Shown: positions 31,670-42,300 of the stretch, in pieces
How positions within the stretch are numbered: the first letter of the stretch is position 1
How the letters are laid out: every line of letters starts with the position of its first letter
Source of the DNA: DATMFV01 sp035555975
Lineage (GTDB): Bacteria; Verrucomicrobiota; Verrucomicrobiia; Chthoniobacterales; Chthoniobacteraceae
Assembly (NCBI GenBank): GCA_035555975.1
Contig: DATMFV010000035.1
Location: 1-64,000, forward strand
Direction of reading: 5' to 3'
Length of the DNA stretch: 64,000 nucleotides
Position numbers and translations under genes: made by a program
The notes under the pieces: generated by a model
Seen by the model: the letters and a program-made list of their open reading frames with translations, nothing else
What the model was told of the DNA's origin: nothing
Database searches by the model: none

Positions 31670-33100
31670 TCATGGCACGGCCACCGCCTCCTCCTGCGAC
31701 GCCACATCGGCAGCCGAAGGACGCGACGGCCGCGCAAAGGCCGCGATCAACGCCTCGGCGGTCGCCGGGTCGGGCGCGTCCACCAGCACCACTTCCTCGT
31801 GCGGCAGGACCACCAGCCACAACGCCCGCGCGCTCCCCTCAAACCCGATCCGGTGCGTCGGAAGATCCCCCTCCGGCGGGACCGGCTTCGCCCCGTAACG
31901 CTTGGCCCACATCGCCTTCGCCGCCGCCGTAAAACGCTGGCTCTCCTCCACCCCGCGCCAGACAGTGCGCCAGACGCTCGCCAACCCCGCCGCCCCGGTT
32001 TTTTCGCCGGAAGCGAAGACGAGGTAACGGTCGCCCCGCCACCCTTTCGCCGCCACGACCTGTTCGGGATCGGTCCAGTCGCTCAGGAGGATGCGGGTGC
32101 CAAGTTCCCCCAGCACGTTGTCGCTGATCGGCTGCTTCCCCTCCAGCGTCACCGTTTCCCATTCCACGGGAATCGGCTCCTCGCCCGCAAAATACTTCGC
32201 CGGGTCAAGGATCTGCGCCGAGGAAGTCGGCAGGCGTTGATAAGCCGCGTCGATCGCGGCAAACCCTCCGGTTTCCTGCAACGCGATGCAGAACTTCGCC
32301 CCCTCCGTATACGGAAAAAGCAAGGTTTCCCGAAGGAGCCGGGGCGCGTTGGCCAGTTGCTCGAAACTCTGGCCGAGCAACCCGCCGACCGTATCGGTCA
32401 ACGTCTTGAGGCTCGCCTCGCCGAGCATGAACTGGTTCATCGTCACCGTTGCGTCGCCCTCCACCAGCGACGAGGCGGCGATCACCCGGTCGTCGTTGGT
32501 TTTCAGTTCCAGCGGCAGGTTTTTCAACGTAAAGTGCTGGTCCTGAAGGGCATGGACCAGTTCATGCGAGAGGATGACGCGGTTCTGCGCGTTGTCGAGC
32601 GCCACATCGTCGAACATGTAAAGCCGGTGTTTGTGCTGGTCGTAAAACGCCGCGACCTGCTCGCCGAGCAGATCGACATACGCCTGCTTGAGGTCAAACC
32701 CCTCCGGCACCAGCCCCATCGCGACATAGCCGAGGCGAAGGTGCTCAAAATCATCGTCGCTGTACTGCTCGGCAATCTTCTCGTGCAGCACCTCCTTGAC
32801 CTCCTTGCGCTTGAGCGTGGCGTACTCGACCGGCTTCTTGAATGTCAGCCCGCGCAGTTCCGCCGTCGTCTTCTCGATCTCCGCCCGGGCCGCCTCCTGC
32901 CGCGCTTCGAACTCGCTCTCCTCCCGTTCGTTGACCTTCCCGCGCAGCCGTTCGTTCTCGTTTTCGGTCAACGCCCAGCGGCGACGGTCAAATTCGACCG
33001 CGCTCTCCAGCTTGCGGCGGCGGCTGTTCTCCCACCACCCCCAGCAGAGCGAGGCGAGCGCGATGAGTGCCAGAAGCGAAATCAACCCGTTGCGTTTCAC
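31670..33100 (-). CDS. Predicted membrane-anchored metalloprotease with HELVH motif
   Basis: The 476-residue protein has an N-terminal membrane segment (NGLISLLALIALASLCWGWW). A charged coiled-coil region covers about residues 30-85. The zinc motif HELVHALQDQHF near residue 180 (H-E-x-x-H) is typical of zincin peptidases, and the nearby VEGDATVTMNQ may hold the third ligand. The rest is unlike families I can name. The GTG at 33100 is chosen because GGAGG lies about 10 bases upstream and it overlaps the previous stop (GTGA); an ATG at 33118 is the alternative. It would act on proteins outside the inner membrane. Confidence 0.65.
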   Translation of the reverse strand: MKRNGLISLLALIALASLCWGWWENSRRRKLESAVEFDRRRWALTENENERLRGKVNEREESEFEARQEAARAEIEKTTAELRGLTFKKPVEYATLKRKEVKEVLHEKIAEQYSDDDFEHLRLGYVAMGLVPEGFDLKQAYVDLLGEQVAAFYDQHKHRLYMFDDVALDNAQNRVILSHELVHALQDQHFTLKNLPLELKTNDDRVIAASSLVEGDATVTMNQFMLGEASLKTLTDTVGGLLGQSFEQLANAPRLLRETLLFPYTEGAKFCIALQETGGFAAIDAAYQRLPTSSAQILDPAKYFAGEEPIPVEWETVTLEGKQPISDNVLGELGTRILLSDWTDPEQVVAAKGWRGDRYLVFASGEKTGAAGLASVWRTVWRGVEESQRFTAAAKAMWAKRYGAKPVPPEGDLPTHRIGFEGSARALWLVVLPHEEVVLVDAPDPATAEALIAAFARPSRPSAADVASQEEAVAVP

Positions 33101-33852
33101 TGGGGGACGACCTCCCATGCCCCGTGCTGGACGCGAGGGCCCTTGGGACGGGTGGTTGCGGACGGAGCGGCGGTCGGGGCGGGAGTCGACCGACCGGCCT
33201 TCGCCTGTTCATAGGCGGCATAGGCATCCTGGTCGACCGGCTGCGCACGCCGGACCGGCTCGGCCCGGCGAACCTGCTGTTGGGTTGCCGCCTGGGCGGG
33301 TGCGGCCCGGGGGGGCCGGGAGGCCGCCGCCCGCCGGGGCTGGTTGAGCGCCGGGTCGGCCGGTTGCAACTGCCCCGCCGTCGCCGCCTGGATGGCGATT
33401 TTCTCGGGCCGGTGGATCGCCTCCTGCGTGGAGATCGCCCTCCCGTTGGCGTCAAAGGTGTCGAGCCGGCTGATCTCCCCCCGGCTGTTGTATTCGTAGG
33501 TCATCCGCCGCAGTACGGTCCCCTGGGCGTTGAGGTTGGTCTCCTCGACGATCCGTCCCGCAGGGTCGCGTTTGAAGGTGAAGTGGTAAAGCGCCGCCCC
33601 GTCCGGCGAATAGAGCACCCCGCCCGTCGGCTGGTGCGAGGCGTCGAGCTGGTAGACGACATGGCGCGTCAACGCACCGCTGGTGTTGTAGGTTTTTTCT
33701 TCCAGCGTGTTTTCCGCGTAATTGATCGACGAATCGGTCCGGGAACCATCCGGAAGGAGCATCGTGGTGGCTTTGACGGTGGCTTCCTGCGCAGACAACG
33801 TCGCGACACCCGCCGCGAAGATGAGGGAGAGAAGAAGCGTTTTCATGATCAT
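33097..33852 (-). CDS. Secreted protein with RHS-like strand repeats
   Basis: The 251-residue product has a signal peptide (MKTLLLSLIFAAGVATLSA). Short repeats of the RHS/YD type follow (YNTSGALTRHVVYQLD, RDPAGRIVEETNLNAQGT, YNSRGEISRLDTFDANGR), and the C-terminal third is rich in Pro, Ala and Arg. Its role is unknown, perhaps structural in the envelope. It is joined by overlaps to the exporter gene before it and the metalloprotease after it. Start 33852 or 33846. Confidence 0.65.
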   Translation of the reverse strand: MIMKTLLLSLIFAAGVATLSAQEATVKATTMLLPDGSRTDSSINYAENTLEEKTYNTSGALTRHVVYQLDASHQPTGGVLYSPDGAALYHFTFKRDPAGRIVEETNLNAQGTVLRRMTYEYNSRGEISRLDTFDANGRAISTQEAIHRPEKIAIQAATAGQLQPADPALNQPRRAAASRPPRAAPAQAATQQQVRRAEPVRRAQPVDQDAYAAYEQAKAGRSTPAPTAAPSATTRPKGPRVQHGAWEVVPQ

Positions 33853-35807
33853 TGAAGCGCCGCCTGCATTTTCTCGTGCTCGGCGGTTTCGGTCTTGAAC
33901 TGGAGGTCGTAGAGCCGGCGGTAGTGGCCCCGTTTTTCAAACAGCTCGGCATGGGTGCCGATTTCCATGATATGCCCGTTCTGCATGGCGACGATCTGGT
34001 CGGCGTTGACGATGGTCGAAAGCCGGTGGGCGATCGCGATCACCGTCCGCCCGGCGGAGAGGCGTTCGAGCGCGATCTGGATCTTCTGCTCGCTTTCGGA
34101 GTCGAGCGCACTGGTCGCTTCGTCGAGCAGGAGGACCGGCGCATTGCGAAGGAGCGCCCGGGCGATCGCCAGCCGCTGCTGCTGCCCGCCGGAAAGGTTG
34201 CACCCCTTGTCGCCGACGATCGTCTGGTAGCCGAGCGGCTGCTCGCAGATGAACTCGTGGGCAAATGCCTGCTGCGCGGCGTCCTGCACCTCCTCGTCGG
34301 TCGCGTCGAGCCGCCCGTAGCGGATGTTTTCCATGATCGTCGTATGGAAAAGGAACGTATCCTGCGAGACGATCGCGATATTGCGGCGCAGCGAAAGCTG
34401 GGTGACTTCGCGCAGGTCGTGCCCGTCGAGCAGCACCGCCCCGTGCTGCGGGTCGTAAAAACGGAGGATCAACGAAAGGAGCGTGCTCTTGCCCGAACCG
34501 CTCGCCCCGACCAGCGCGTAGGTCTTGCCCGGCTCGACCCGGAGGTTGATCCCCTCGACCGCCGCGGGCAGGTTGGGCCGGTAGGCGAACCCGACCTCGC
34601 GCAGCTCAATCGCCCCGGTGACCCTTCCGAGCGCCTTCGCCTCCGGCGCGTCGGCCACGCTCGGGTCGAGGTGCATCAGCTTGAAGATCCGTTCCGTGGC
34701 CGAAAGCGCCTTCTGGATCTGCAAATGGACCTTGCTCAGTTTCTTGACCGGGTCGTAAAGCATGAAGAGCCCGATCAGCATGCTGATGAGCGACGACGCC
34801 GGAACCCCCTTGAACCAGACGTAAACGAGCGCCAGCCCGATCCCGATCGCCGCGATCGCCTCAATCATCGGCCCGACGATCTCCATCGACTTGCGGACGC
34901 GGATCGCGTTGCGGAACTGCTCCTTGCCCGCTTCCTCGAAATCGCGCACTTCATGGGCCTCCCGCCCGAGCGCCTTGACCACCCGCACCCCCGCAAACGC
35001 CTCCTGGAGCACGGTCATCAGGTTGCCCGCCCCTTCTTCTTCGCTGGCCCCGATCCTGCGGACCCTCCGGCCAAAGAACGAGATCGGGATCAGGCAGACC
35101 GGGAAAAGACAGAAACTGACCAGCGCGAACTGCCAGTCGATGTGAAAAAGCACCGCGAGCGCCGCGATGATCGTGATCGGCTGGGTGACGATGTCGCTGC
35201 TGATCTGGGTGAGCGCCCCCTGGGCGATGCGGGCATCGTTGACCACGCGGGCGATCAGCTTGCCGGTCTGCGAACGGTTGTAGAAATCGAGCGACTGCTC
35301 CATCAAACGCGAGAAAAGCCGGTTGCGGAGATCGTGCAGGATGCGCAGGCTTACCCAGCCGATGCAGTAGGCGTTGAGGTAGCCAAGCGTACTCCGGAGC
35401 ACCATCACGCCGGGGATCAGCGCGCAGGTCCACAAAATGGCGTCGAGCGGCACGGCATTGGCCACCGGTGCCACGGTCTCCTGGGCCTGGCTGAAAATCT
35501 TGCCGAAGGAAGGGGTCGCCGCCGCAGCGCCGCCCGCGCCGAAAACCTGTTCGGTCACATGCTTGACCACCAGCGCCAGCGTCCCGCTGACCACCCCGAA
35601 CCCGGCCCCGCACAAGAGCCCGGCGATGAAGCGCCACTTGTACGGCTTCACGTAGGGCACCAGTTCCTTGTACGGCTCCCACGCCGCCATGATCGACTCC
35701 AGAAGGGAGAGTTTCGGCTTGGGAGCCTTTTCCTTGGACCCGGGCGCGACGGCGGGCTCCCTTCCGGTCGGGGAAGCTGGCGGTTCGTCTCGGGTCGCTG
35801 GAGGCAT
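33849..35807 (-). CDS. MsbA-like ABC exporter
   Basis: The 652-residue half-transporter has a cytoplasmic N-terminal extension, about six membrane helices (roughly residues 55-390) and an ATPase domain. Walker A GASGSGKST lies near residue 434, the signature LSGGQQQR near 537 and Walker B VLLLDEATSALD near 557. It belongs to the MsbA/lipid A exporter group; in Gram-negatives such proteins flip lipid A-core across the inner membrane. Location beside GT9 and GT4 glycosyltransferases supports an LPS-related role. An in-frame ATG lies 15 bases upstream (35822), but the ATG at 35807 is the more natural start. Confidence 0.88.
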   Translation of the reverse strand: MPPATRDEPPASPTGREPAVAPGSKEKAPKPKLSLLESIMAAWEPYKELVPYVKPYKWRFIAGLLCGAGFGVVSGTLALVVKHVTEQVFGAGGAAAATPSFGKIFSQAQETVAPVANAVPLDAILWTCALIPGVMVLRSTLGYLNAYCIGWVSLRILHDLRNRLFSRLMEQSLDFYNRSQTGKLIARVVNDARIAQGALTQISSDIVTQPITIIAALAVLFHIDWQFALVSFCLFPVCLIPISFFGRRVRRIGASEEEGAGNLMTVLQEAFAGVRVVKALGREAHEVRDFEEAGKEQFRNAIRVRKSMEIVGPMIEAIAAIGIGLALVYVWFKGVPASSLISMLIGLFMLYDPVKKLSKVHLQIQKALSATERIFKLMHLDPSVADAPEAKALGRVTGAIELREVGFAYRPNLPAAVEGINLRVEPGKTYALVGASGSGKSTLLSLILRFYDPQHGAVLLDGHDLREVTQLSLRRNIAIVSQDTFLFHTTIMENIRYGRLDATDEEVQDAAQQAFAHEFICEQPLGYQTIVGDKGCNLSGGQQQRLAIARALLRNAPVLLLDEATSALDSESEQKIQIALERLSAGRTVIAIAHRLSTIVNADQIVAMQNGHIMEIGTHAELFEKRGHYRRLYDLQFKTETAEHEKMQAALQ

Positions 35808-35828
35808 CTTTAAAAAAAACAAAAAAAT

Positions 35829-36845
35829 TCAGGCGAGCAGCACCCCTATAGCATCGATCACCGGCTGCGTCGACAAATCGCTCAAATTCCGCCGCTCAAA
35901 CCGGGGGGCAAACGGCTCGGGAGCCCCGGGAACCGCCCCTGCCAGCAGCGTCACCGCCCGGGGATGGCGCGCCCGCCAGTGAAACGGGTTGGTCGGCCCG
36001 AAAAGGGAGATCTGCCGCGTGCCAAAGGCCGCGCCGAGGTGGACCGGCGCGGAATCCATGCTCAAAAGCAGGCCCGCCCGTTCGATGAGCGCCGCCAGCG
36101 TCGGCAGGTCGAGCCGGGCCGACCAGTCGAGCAGCGGCGGCAGGAGGGGGCTCCGTTCGCTCCGGGCCAGAATCGCTTCGAGGTGCGCCCGCTCAAACGG
36201 CTCGCGCGTCCCGGTCAGGAGGCACGGGAGCCGGTATCGCCAGCGGCAATGCGCGATCACTTCCGCCCAATGTTCGGGCAGCCAATATTTTTCGTTCCGC
36301 GCCGTGCCGGGGTGGATCACGATGTAGTCGCCGCTCACCCCCGCCTCGCGCAGCAGCGTGGCGGCGCGGGTCCGGTGTGTCTCGGTCAACGCCAGAGTCA
36401 CCGGCCCCCCGTCCTCTCGGGCGACGCCCAAAGGGGAGAGGAGGTCGAGGTAATGGTCGACCGTATGGTTGGTGCGGACGCTGGAATCGACAAAATGGTT
36501 GTAAAAGAGCGCGCGCGTCCGCGAACGCTGCACCCATTGGAAGGCGATCCGCCGGTCCGCCTTGGAAAGAAGCGAGAGAAAGGCGGAACGGTCGTTGCCG
36601 GTAAAATCGAGGCAGAGGTCAAACCCGGTCAGCGCCAGCTTGAGCCAGAGCCGCGCGTTGCCGCCCCGCCGCCGGACGACCACCACCTCGTCCACCGCCG
36701 GGAGGACCGGGGCCAGCCCGGCGCTTGATTCCATGATCGCCAGGACGATCCGCGCCTGCGGATAACGGCAGCGCAGCGCCACCAGCGCCGGGGTGGTCAA
36801 AACCAGGTCGCCGATCCGTTTGAGCTGGAGGACGAGGATTTTCAT
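35829..36845 (-). CDS. GT9 heptosyltransferase-like glycosyltransferase
   Basis: The 338-residue product begins MKILVLQLKRIGDLVLTTPAL, the GT9 signature of heptosyltransferases such as WaaC and WaaF. It contains IVIHPGTARNEKYWLPEHWAEV near residue 180 and LLSMDSAPVHLGAAFGTRQISLFGPTNP near 260, the sugar-nucleotide site. It adds heptose or a related sugar to the LPS inner core. Its start overlaps the stop of the GT4 gene upstream (ATGA), and the MsbA-like gene follows after 21 bases. Confidence 0.92.
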   Translation of the reverse strand: MKILVLQLKRIGDLVLTTPALVALRCRYPQARIVLAIMESSAGLAPVLPAVDEVVVVRRRGGNARLWLKLALTGFDLCLDFTGNDRSAFLSLLSKADRRIAFQWVQRSRTRALFYNHFVDSSVRTNHTVDHYLDLLSPLGVAREDGGPVTLALTETHRTRAATLLREAGVSGDYIVIHPGTARNEKYWLPEHWAEVIAHCRWRYRLPCLLTGTREPFERAHLEAILARSERSPLLPPLLDWSARLDLPTLAALIERAGLLLSMDSAPVHLGAAFGTRQISLFGPTNPFHWRARHPRAVTLLAGAVPGAPEPFAPRFERRNLSDLSTQPVIDAIGVLLA

Positions 36846-38080
36846 GCGCTTTTTCCGGCGCGCGCCACCGCCAGCCGGTAAGCCTCCAGCAGCCGGGCCC
36901 GGAAGTGGTCCCACGTGTAGCGTTCCTCCATCAGCCGACGGGCGGCCCGCCCCATTTCGGCCCGCCGGTCGGGCCAATCGTACGCGCTCCGGAGCGCTTC
37001 GGCGAGCGCATCGACATCGTTTGCGGGGATGATCCAGCCGTTTTCCCCGTCGCGCACCACGTCGCCCGATTCCCGCGTGGCAATCTGCGCCAGCCCCGAG
37101 GCCGCCGCTTCGTAGGTCGTCTTGGCGCTCCCTTCGCAGGTCGAGGGGAGGACATGGAGCGACGCCTGCCGGTACAACTCTTCCGGGCGTCGGGCGAAGC
37201 CGGTCACGCGAACGGACGGGTGGGCGTATTGTTGCAGGTACGGTTTCATCTCCTCGTGGACGCTGCCGACGAGCACCAGTTCGGCTTCCTTTAGGTTGAG
37301 CCGGTGCCATGCCTCCAGAAGGTGGTGCACCCCCTTGCGCCTGATGAGCGCCCCGACAAAGATCACCCGGAAGACCGGCGGCGGCGGCGCAGGGGTAAAA
37401 CGCGTCACATCAACCCCGCGCTCCAGCTTAAAAAGACGTTCCGTCGGAAACCCGACCGCTTCAAAAGTCTCGATCGCCTTTTGCGAGAGGACGAGCACCA
37501 CGTCGGCCAGCTCGTACTCCTCCAGCACCCGCTGCCGGTTGACGAGCAGGTGCCGGAGCAGCCGCCCGGGCAGGGGGCCATCGGCGGCCTCCTTTTCGCC
37601 CCGGGTCATCCATGGCTTGCGCTTCCCCTTGTTGCGGTGCCAGGTCGGGATTTCAAGAACCGACGGGATGCCCTCCCGCCGCGCCTGCCGCAGCGTCAGC
37701 AGGGCGTCGCCCGACCAGCCGTGAAACAAGTCGTACCCGCCGCGCGCCAGTTCGCGCGAGGCAATCCAATCGACATATTGCCGTTTCGCGCCGTAGTAGT
37801 AGGGTGAAGCCAGCCCCGACAACAGCCGGACCGGATGCCAGCGCAGCGAGCGGATCAACCGCGACGGCAGCGCCGCCTGGTGTTGGTCGTACGCGATCGC
37901 CCGGCCCAGAATCCCCGCACCATGCACTCCTTTCAAACTTTCATACGCCACCCCCGAAAGGCCGCTGCCGCCGATGCGCGCCGAAGTGGCATAAAGGACG
38001 CAATGCGGCAGGCCCGCATCCCCGGAAGAAGCGGGGATGGGCGAAGGGTCGGACCTGGACTGGGAAAGTTCCTGCTGCAA
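36842..38080 (-). CDS. GT4 glycosyltransferase
   Basis: GT-B fold glycosyltransferase, about 410 residues. The first Rossmann part starts near HCVLYATSARIGGSGLSG. The C-terminal part has RVIFVGALIRRKGVHHLLEAW and the donor-binding stretch VLPSTCEGSAKTTYEAAASGLAQIATRESG. No ATG fits: a TTG at 38080 adds about 23 residues before the conserved start, and a CTG at 38011 would give a compact N-terminus. It is co-transcribed with the GT9 gene and divergent from another GT4 gene 84 bases away. It probably acts in LPS core or O-antigen assembly. Confidence 0.82.
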   Translation of the reverse strand: MQQELSQSRSDPSPIPASSGDAGLPHCVLYATSARIGGSGLSGVAYESLKGVHGAGILGRAIAYDQHQAALPSRLIRSLRWHPVRLLSGLASPYYYGAKRQYVDWIASRELARGGYDLFHGWSGDALLTLRQARREGIPSVLEIPTWHRNKGKRKPWMTRGEKEAADGPLPGRLLRHLLVNRQRVLEEYELADVVLVLSQKAIETFEAVGFPTERLFKLERGVDVTRFTPAPPPPVFRVIFVGALIRRKGVHHLLEAWHRLNLKEAELVLVGSVHEEMKPYLQQYAHPSVRVTGFARRPEELYRQASLHVLPSTCEGSAKTTYEAAASGLAQIATRESGDVVRDGENGWIIPANDVDALAEALRSAYDWPDRRAEMGRAARRLMEERYTWDHFRARLLEAYRLAVARAGKSA

Positions 38081-38164
38081 ACGAAAACAACTCTTTCCCG
38101 GAACTTCTAGACGCGCAAGCTGATGTTGACAACCCGAACCCTTCCCGACCCCTCTTTCCGGCCG

Positions 38165-39256
38165 ATGAAAATTGCGCTCGCCCGCCGCGGCTTCTCCAAA
38201 ACCGGAGGGGCCGAGGCGTACCTGACGCGGTTTGCGCAAGCGCTCCACCAGGCCGGGCACCAGCCGGTCCTTTTCGGCTCGCCCGAGTGGCCGCAGGCGC
38301 AATGGCCGGGCGGAAACATCGAGCGGATCGCCACCGAGACCCCAAGAGCTTTTGCCGAGGCCGTGGAACGCCAATGGCCGCAAAGCGGGTGCGACTACCT
38401 CTTTTCGCTCGAACGGGTCTGGCGCTGCGATGCCTACCGGGCCGGGGATGGCGTTCACCGCGCCTGGCTGGAACGGCGGGAAGCGCTCGAACCGCTCTGG
38501 AAACGGCTGGGGCGGCGCTTCAACCGCAAACACCGGCAACTGCTGGAGATCGAAGCGCGCCTTTTCTCGCCGGAAGGGGCAGGGGTGGTGATCGCCAATT
38601 CCCACCTCGTCAAAGACGAGATCACCGCCCATTACGACTACCCGGCGGAGCGCATCCATGTCGTCTACAACGGCCTGCCGCCGCAGGAGGCCCCCGCACC
38701 CGGCGAACGGGAACGCCTCCGCGCCCGCTTCGGCTTCCGGGAGACGACCTCCGTCTTCCTCTTCGCCGGAAGCGGCTGGGAACGCAAAGGGCTGGCCTGG
38801 GCCATCCGGGCGTTTCGCCGCGCCGCACCGCGCGATGCCGCCCTGCTCGTCGCCGGAAAGGGCAACCCCGCCAAGATGCCCAAACACACCCAGGTCCATT
38901 ACGCCGGACCGGTCCGGCCCGCCGAAATGCCCGCCTTCTACGCCGCAGCGGATGCCTTCATCCTCCCGACCCTCTACGACCCGTTTTCCAACGCAACCCT
39001 CGAAGCATTCGCCGCCGGGCTGCCGGTCATCACCACCAGAAGCAACGGTTTTTCCGAAGTGATCACCTCCGGCATCGAAGGAAGCCTCATCGCCCACCCG
39101 AGCGACCTCGACGGTTTGGCCAAGGCGATCACCTTCTGGAGCGACCGCCACCGGTGCGAAGCGATCCGCCCCCGACTCGTGGAACGGGGGCGGGGGTTCA
39201 GCATCGAAGCCAACCTTCAGGCGACACTGAAAATCATCACACAAGCGCCGGGTTAG
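38165..39256 (+). CDS. WaaG-like GT4 glycosyltransferase
   Basis: The 363-residue product resembles LPS core glucosyltransferase I. It has KIALARRGFSKTGGAEAYL at the start, DGVHRAWLERR near residue 98, VYNGLPPQEAPAPGERERLR near 170, FLFAGSGWERKGLAWAIRAFRR near 200, and the donor site PTLYDPFSNATLEAFAAGLPVITT near 275. The ATG at 38165 matches the family start; an upstream ATG at 38123 adds an unlikely leader. It is divergent from the other GT4 gene, completing an LPS-type cluster. Confidence 0.88.
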   Translation: MKIALARRGFSKTGGAEAYLTRFAQALHQAGHQPVLFGSPEWPQAQWPGGNIERIATETPRAFAEAVERQWPQSGCDYLFSLERVWRCDAYRAGDGVHRAWLERREALEPLWKRLGRRFNRKHRQLLEIEARLFSPEGAGVVIANSHLVKDEITAHYDYPAERIHVVYNGLPPQEAPAPGERERLRARFGFRETTSVFLFAGSGWERKGLAWAIRAFRRAAPRDAALLVAGKGNPAKMPKHTQVHYAGPVRPAEMPAFYAAADAFILPTLYDPFSNATLEAFAAGLPVITTRSNGFSEVITSGIEGSLIAHPSDLDGLAKAITFWSDRHRCEAIRPRLVERGRGFSIEANLQATLKIITQAPG

Positions 39257-39302
39257 GTAGCCGCTCCAGAAATTCGTCGAGGGGCGTTGTGGATGTGATC
39301 CA

Positions 39303-42300
39303 TCATCTGGACTCCGCGAAACCAAACACAGCCCGGTTGTTCGCTTTTGTAATCTCCGGCGAGGCGTGGACCTCCAGATGGATCTCCGCTTCCGGTGGAA
39401 CCTTGAAGTCGAGTTCCAACACGCCGAGCTTCCACTCTTTGACCCCCGGCAAGGTCGGGATGGTCTTTTCCGCAAACAGCCTCCCCTCCTTTGAGGAGAG
39501 CCGCACCTTCACTTGTTCCAAAGGCGCGACGCCCAGATTATACACCGGAACATGCAGGACGCCGTTCTCCCATCGGATGCTCTCCAAGCTAAGCGCCGCG
39601 TCGCCCAGCACCGTCGGCTCCGGAGAGCTGCTTTCCTGTTTGATGGAAATCAGCCACGGCGTGTGGGGCGGAAGCGTAACGGGAAAAGCTACCCCCCTTT
39701 TAAGAAATTGCCGCGTGGTCACAAGCTTCGCATCCGAACCTTCCGCGCTCTGGGTGATGCTGTATTCCCCCGGTTCCAGCGCCCAGACCACCACCTCTCC
39801 GGAGACCGGCTTTTCATCAAACGAATAAAGTTCAACCCGGACCGATTGCGGTGTGTTCTCCAGAACCCTTGCGGCAAAGTTGTCATCCAGCCCCCGGTAG
39901 CTGACTGCAAAGTCGGGGTAGTGATGCCGGTTTCTGGAACCGGGAACGCCACCCAGGTAAAGCTGTGAGATCAACTGCTTGGGAATGGAAACGCGGTCCC
40001 CCGACTGCTCGGCGGCAGTATAGGCAGGCATCAGGAAGACAAGCTGGCGCACCAGCGCGCGAAGCCCGGTCAACAGATGCGATTCATCGCCGCTCAAACG
40101 CCATTCCAGCCAGTTTTTCTGATGCCGGTCGTCACGCCATCCCATGGTGGTGGAATCGGGTGAAACGTAGCGGCTTGAGGCATTCTGCGCCATCCGTTCG
40201 AAGGTCTGCTTCCGGTCCATCCCTGCGACCCGCAGGTAGGTATTGGGATAGAGCGCATCGTGAGGAGAGCTTAAAATCCGGTTCGTTTTCCACGCCTCCG
40301 CATCGAAGCACGAAGCAAGGACATCCGGATTGCCGGTCTTTACAAACACCGCCTGAAGCAACGCCTCCGCCCCTCTGCCCGGCCCGGATCGGGCGACGGC
40401 TTCCAGCATCGACCAGATTTCCGGATCATTGTTATACCACGCCGCCACCATCCCGGCGTGCAGGAAAAGATACCAATAGGGGTCATTGGGATTTCCCGAC
40501 GCTACCTTGTAGGTATCCAGATAGCCCCGGCCTGAACCTTCAGAGACAAACCGGCGGACACCGTTCCTCTCCGGCGTCAGCAAAAAACCGTCGTAGCGCG
40601 ACACCGTATCGAGCAGACGTTGAAATTTCACCGGGTCACCGTAGTGCGCGACAAAATCGGGCGGCTGGATGTTGAGGCCCTCTTCGTAGGCATGCAACGT
40701 GTCAGTGAATCGCACATTGAGCCCGTTCTCCAGAAGCGGACGGTCTTTGCGGGTATAGGTGGTAGCGATGCCATGTGCCAGGCGGTCCAGAGAGCGGCGG
40801 TATTTGCCCTCGGGATCGGAAATCAGCGTCAGGTCGAGCCAGTCCTGCAACAGATCGGTATCGTCCTCGTACCAGTTGCCTAGTTCACCGTTCGGGTGCT
40901 GGCGCTGGTCGATCCAGAAATCGGCAAACTGGCGATAAAGCCGAAGTGTTTCACGGGTCAGGACGGCCCATTCAGGGTGCCCTGCCGTCTCCGGCAGCGG
41001 AAGATCCGCAAAGGGCGCTTCGGCTCTGGGGTGGGTGAAATAATAGAGCGCCCGGATCGTGGGATCGTCGGGGAAGTGTTCGCGCAGCACGTGCAGGGAG
41101 CGGTCGATCTGTTCATAGTTCGGCATGGCAACCCCCAGCCACCACCCGGACTCCTCCCCTTCGCCCACACTGTGCCACGGGCGCTGTTCGCTAAGCATCT
41201 CGAACCGATCGCGGACCGAACGCCATTCCCAATCGCGCCAGAGCGCCAGCGCCTTTCCCTTATCCCCGGCGGAAAAAAGCACCAGTTCCGAGCCGCCCGT
41301 GCCGGTGCGCAGGGTGACTTCATGCTCAAACGTCACCGTGATCCAAACCACGTTCCCCTTGGCGATAAGCGTGTCGCGCAAGTCAAAAAGAAGGTCGTGG
41401 CTCTGGTCGTCCGCCCCCGGTTCCAGCAGGAAATCGAGCCGCGACAGCTCCCGCCAAGGCGAGAAGGCGTCATGAATCACGATGCGGGCGCGGGTTGGCC
41501 GCTCAAGCGGGGTCGTGCGAAACCGCAGACCCACCTGGCCCGGAAAATCGTCCTCCGGCATCGGCGGACTGGCGAGATGCCATGCGGCGAGGGCGGGAAT
41601 CGTCCGGGTGGCGGCAGGCGTTTGTGTTGCACCCGCCGCAAAGATCAACCGGTTACCCGGTGGGTAGATGGAGTAAAATTCGCGCTCTTTCCAGGGCGGC
41701 AGAGGGATGGTTCCATCAGCTTCGTTTAAGGAATAGACCCGCCCACCTTCCGGAAAATCCGCGCCCGTTTCCGAAACTTCATAAAACGAGAGATTCGAAA
41801 GAGATCCCTTCTTCTGCGTCAGGATCAGATCCGTTCCTCTCGCCTCCGAGGGGATGGACTTGCCAAACCACGGCCCGGTGGTCCGGAAAGGGTGCGCCTC
41901 CCCGTCGGCGGCCTGAATCAACCCCTCAAAATCACCGCTCCCGGCGATCCAGTTGGGCGCGATGGCGTCTGCAAACTCCAGCCGAAGCTCCCGGTCCACA
42001 CCCTGCGTGTAGCCGTGATACATGCAGGGAAAGACTTCATCGACAAAACCGCTGACCGCCAGCCAGCCTAATGCCCGCAGGTTTTCCTTGGCTTCGAGCA
42101 CGGGAGCCTGCCGCAGGAGCCGCATTTTACCGGGGGCGACACGCAGAAAAGCGGCGTCCGGCGCGTCGTTCCATCCAAGGCTGGCTAACCGAAAAGGAGG
42201 GTTGGGTTGGGTAGGCTCCGTCATCTCCCTGCGCGGCTCCTCACCCTTAAACACAGCTTTGACCCCTTGCGCCGAGAGCGCGATGTCGAAAATCCGGAGA

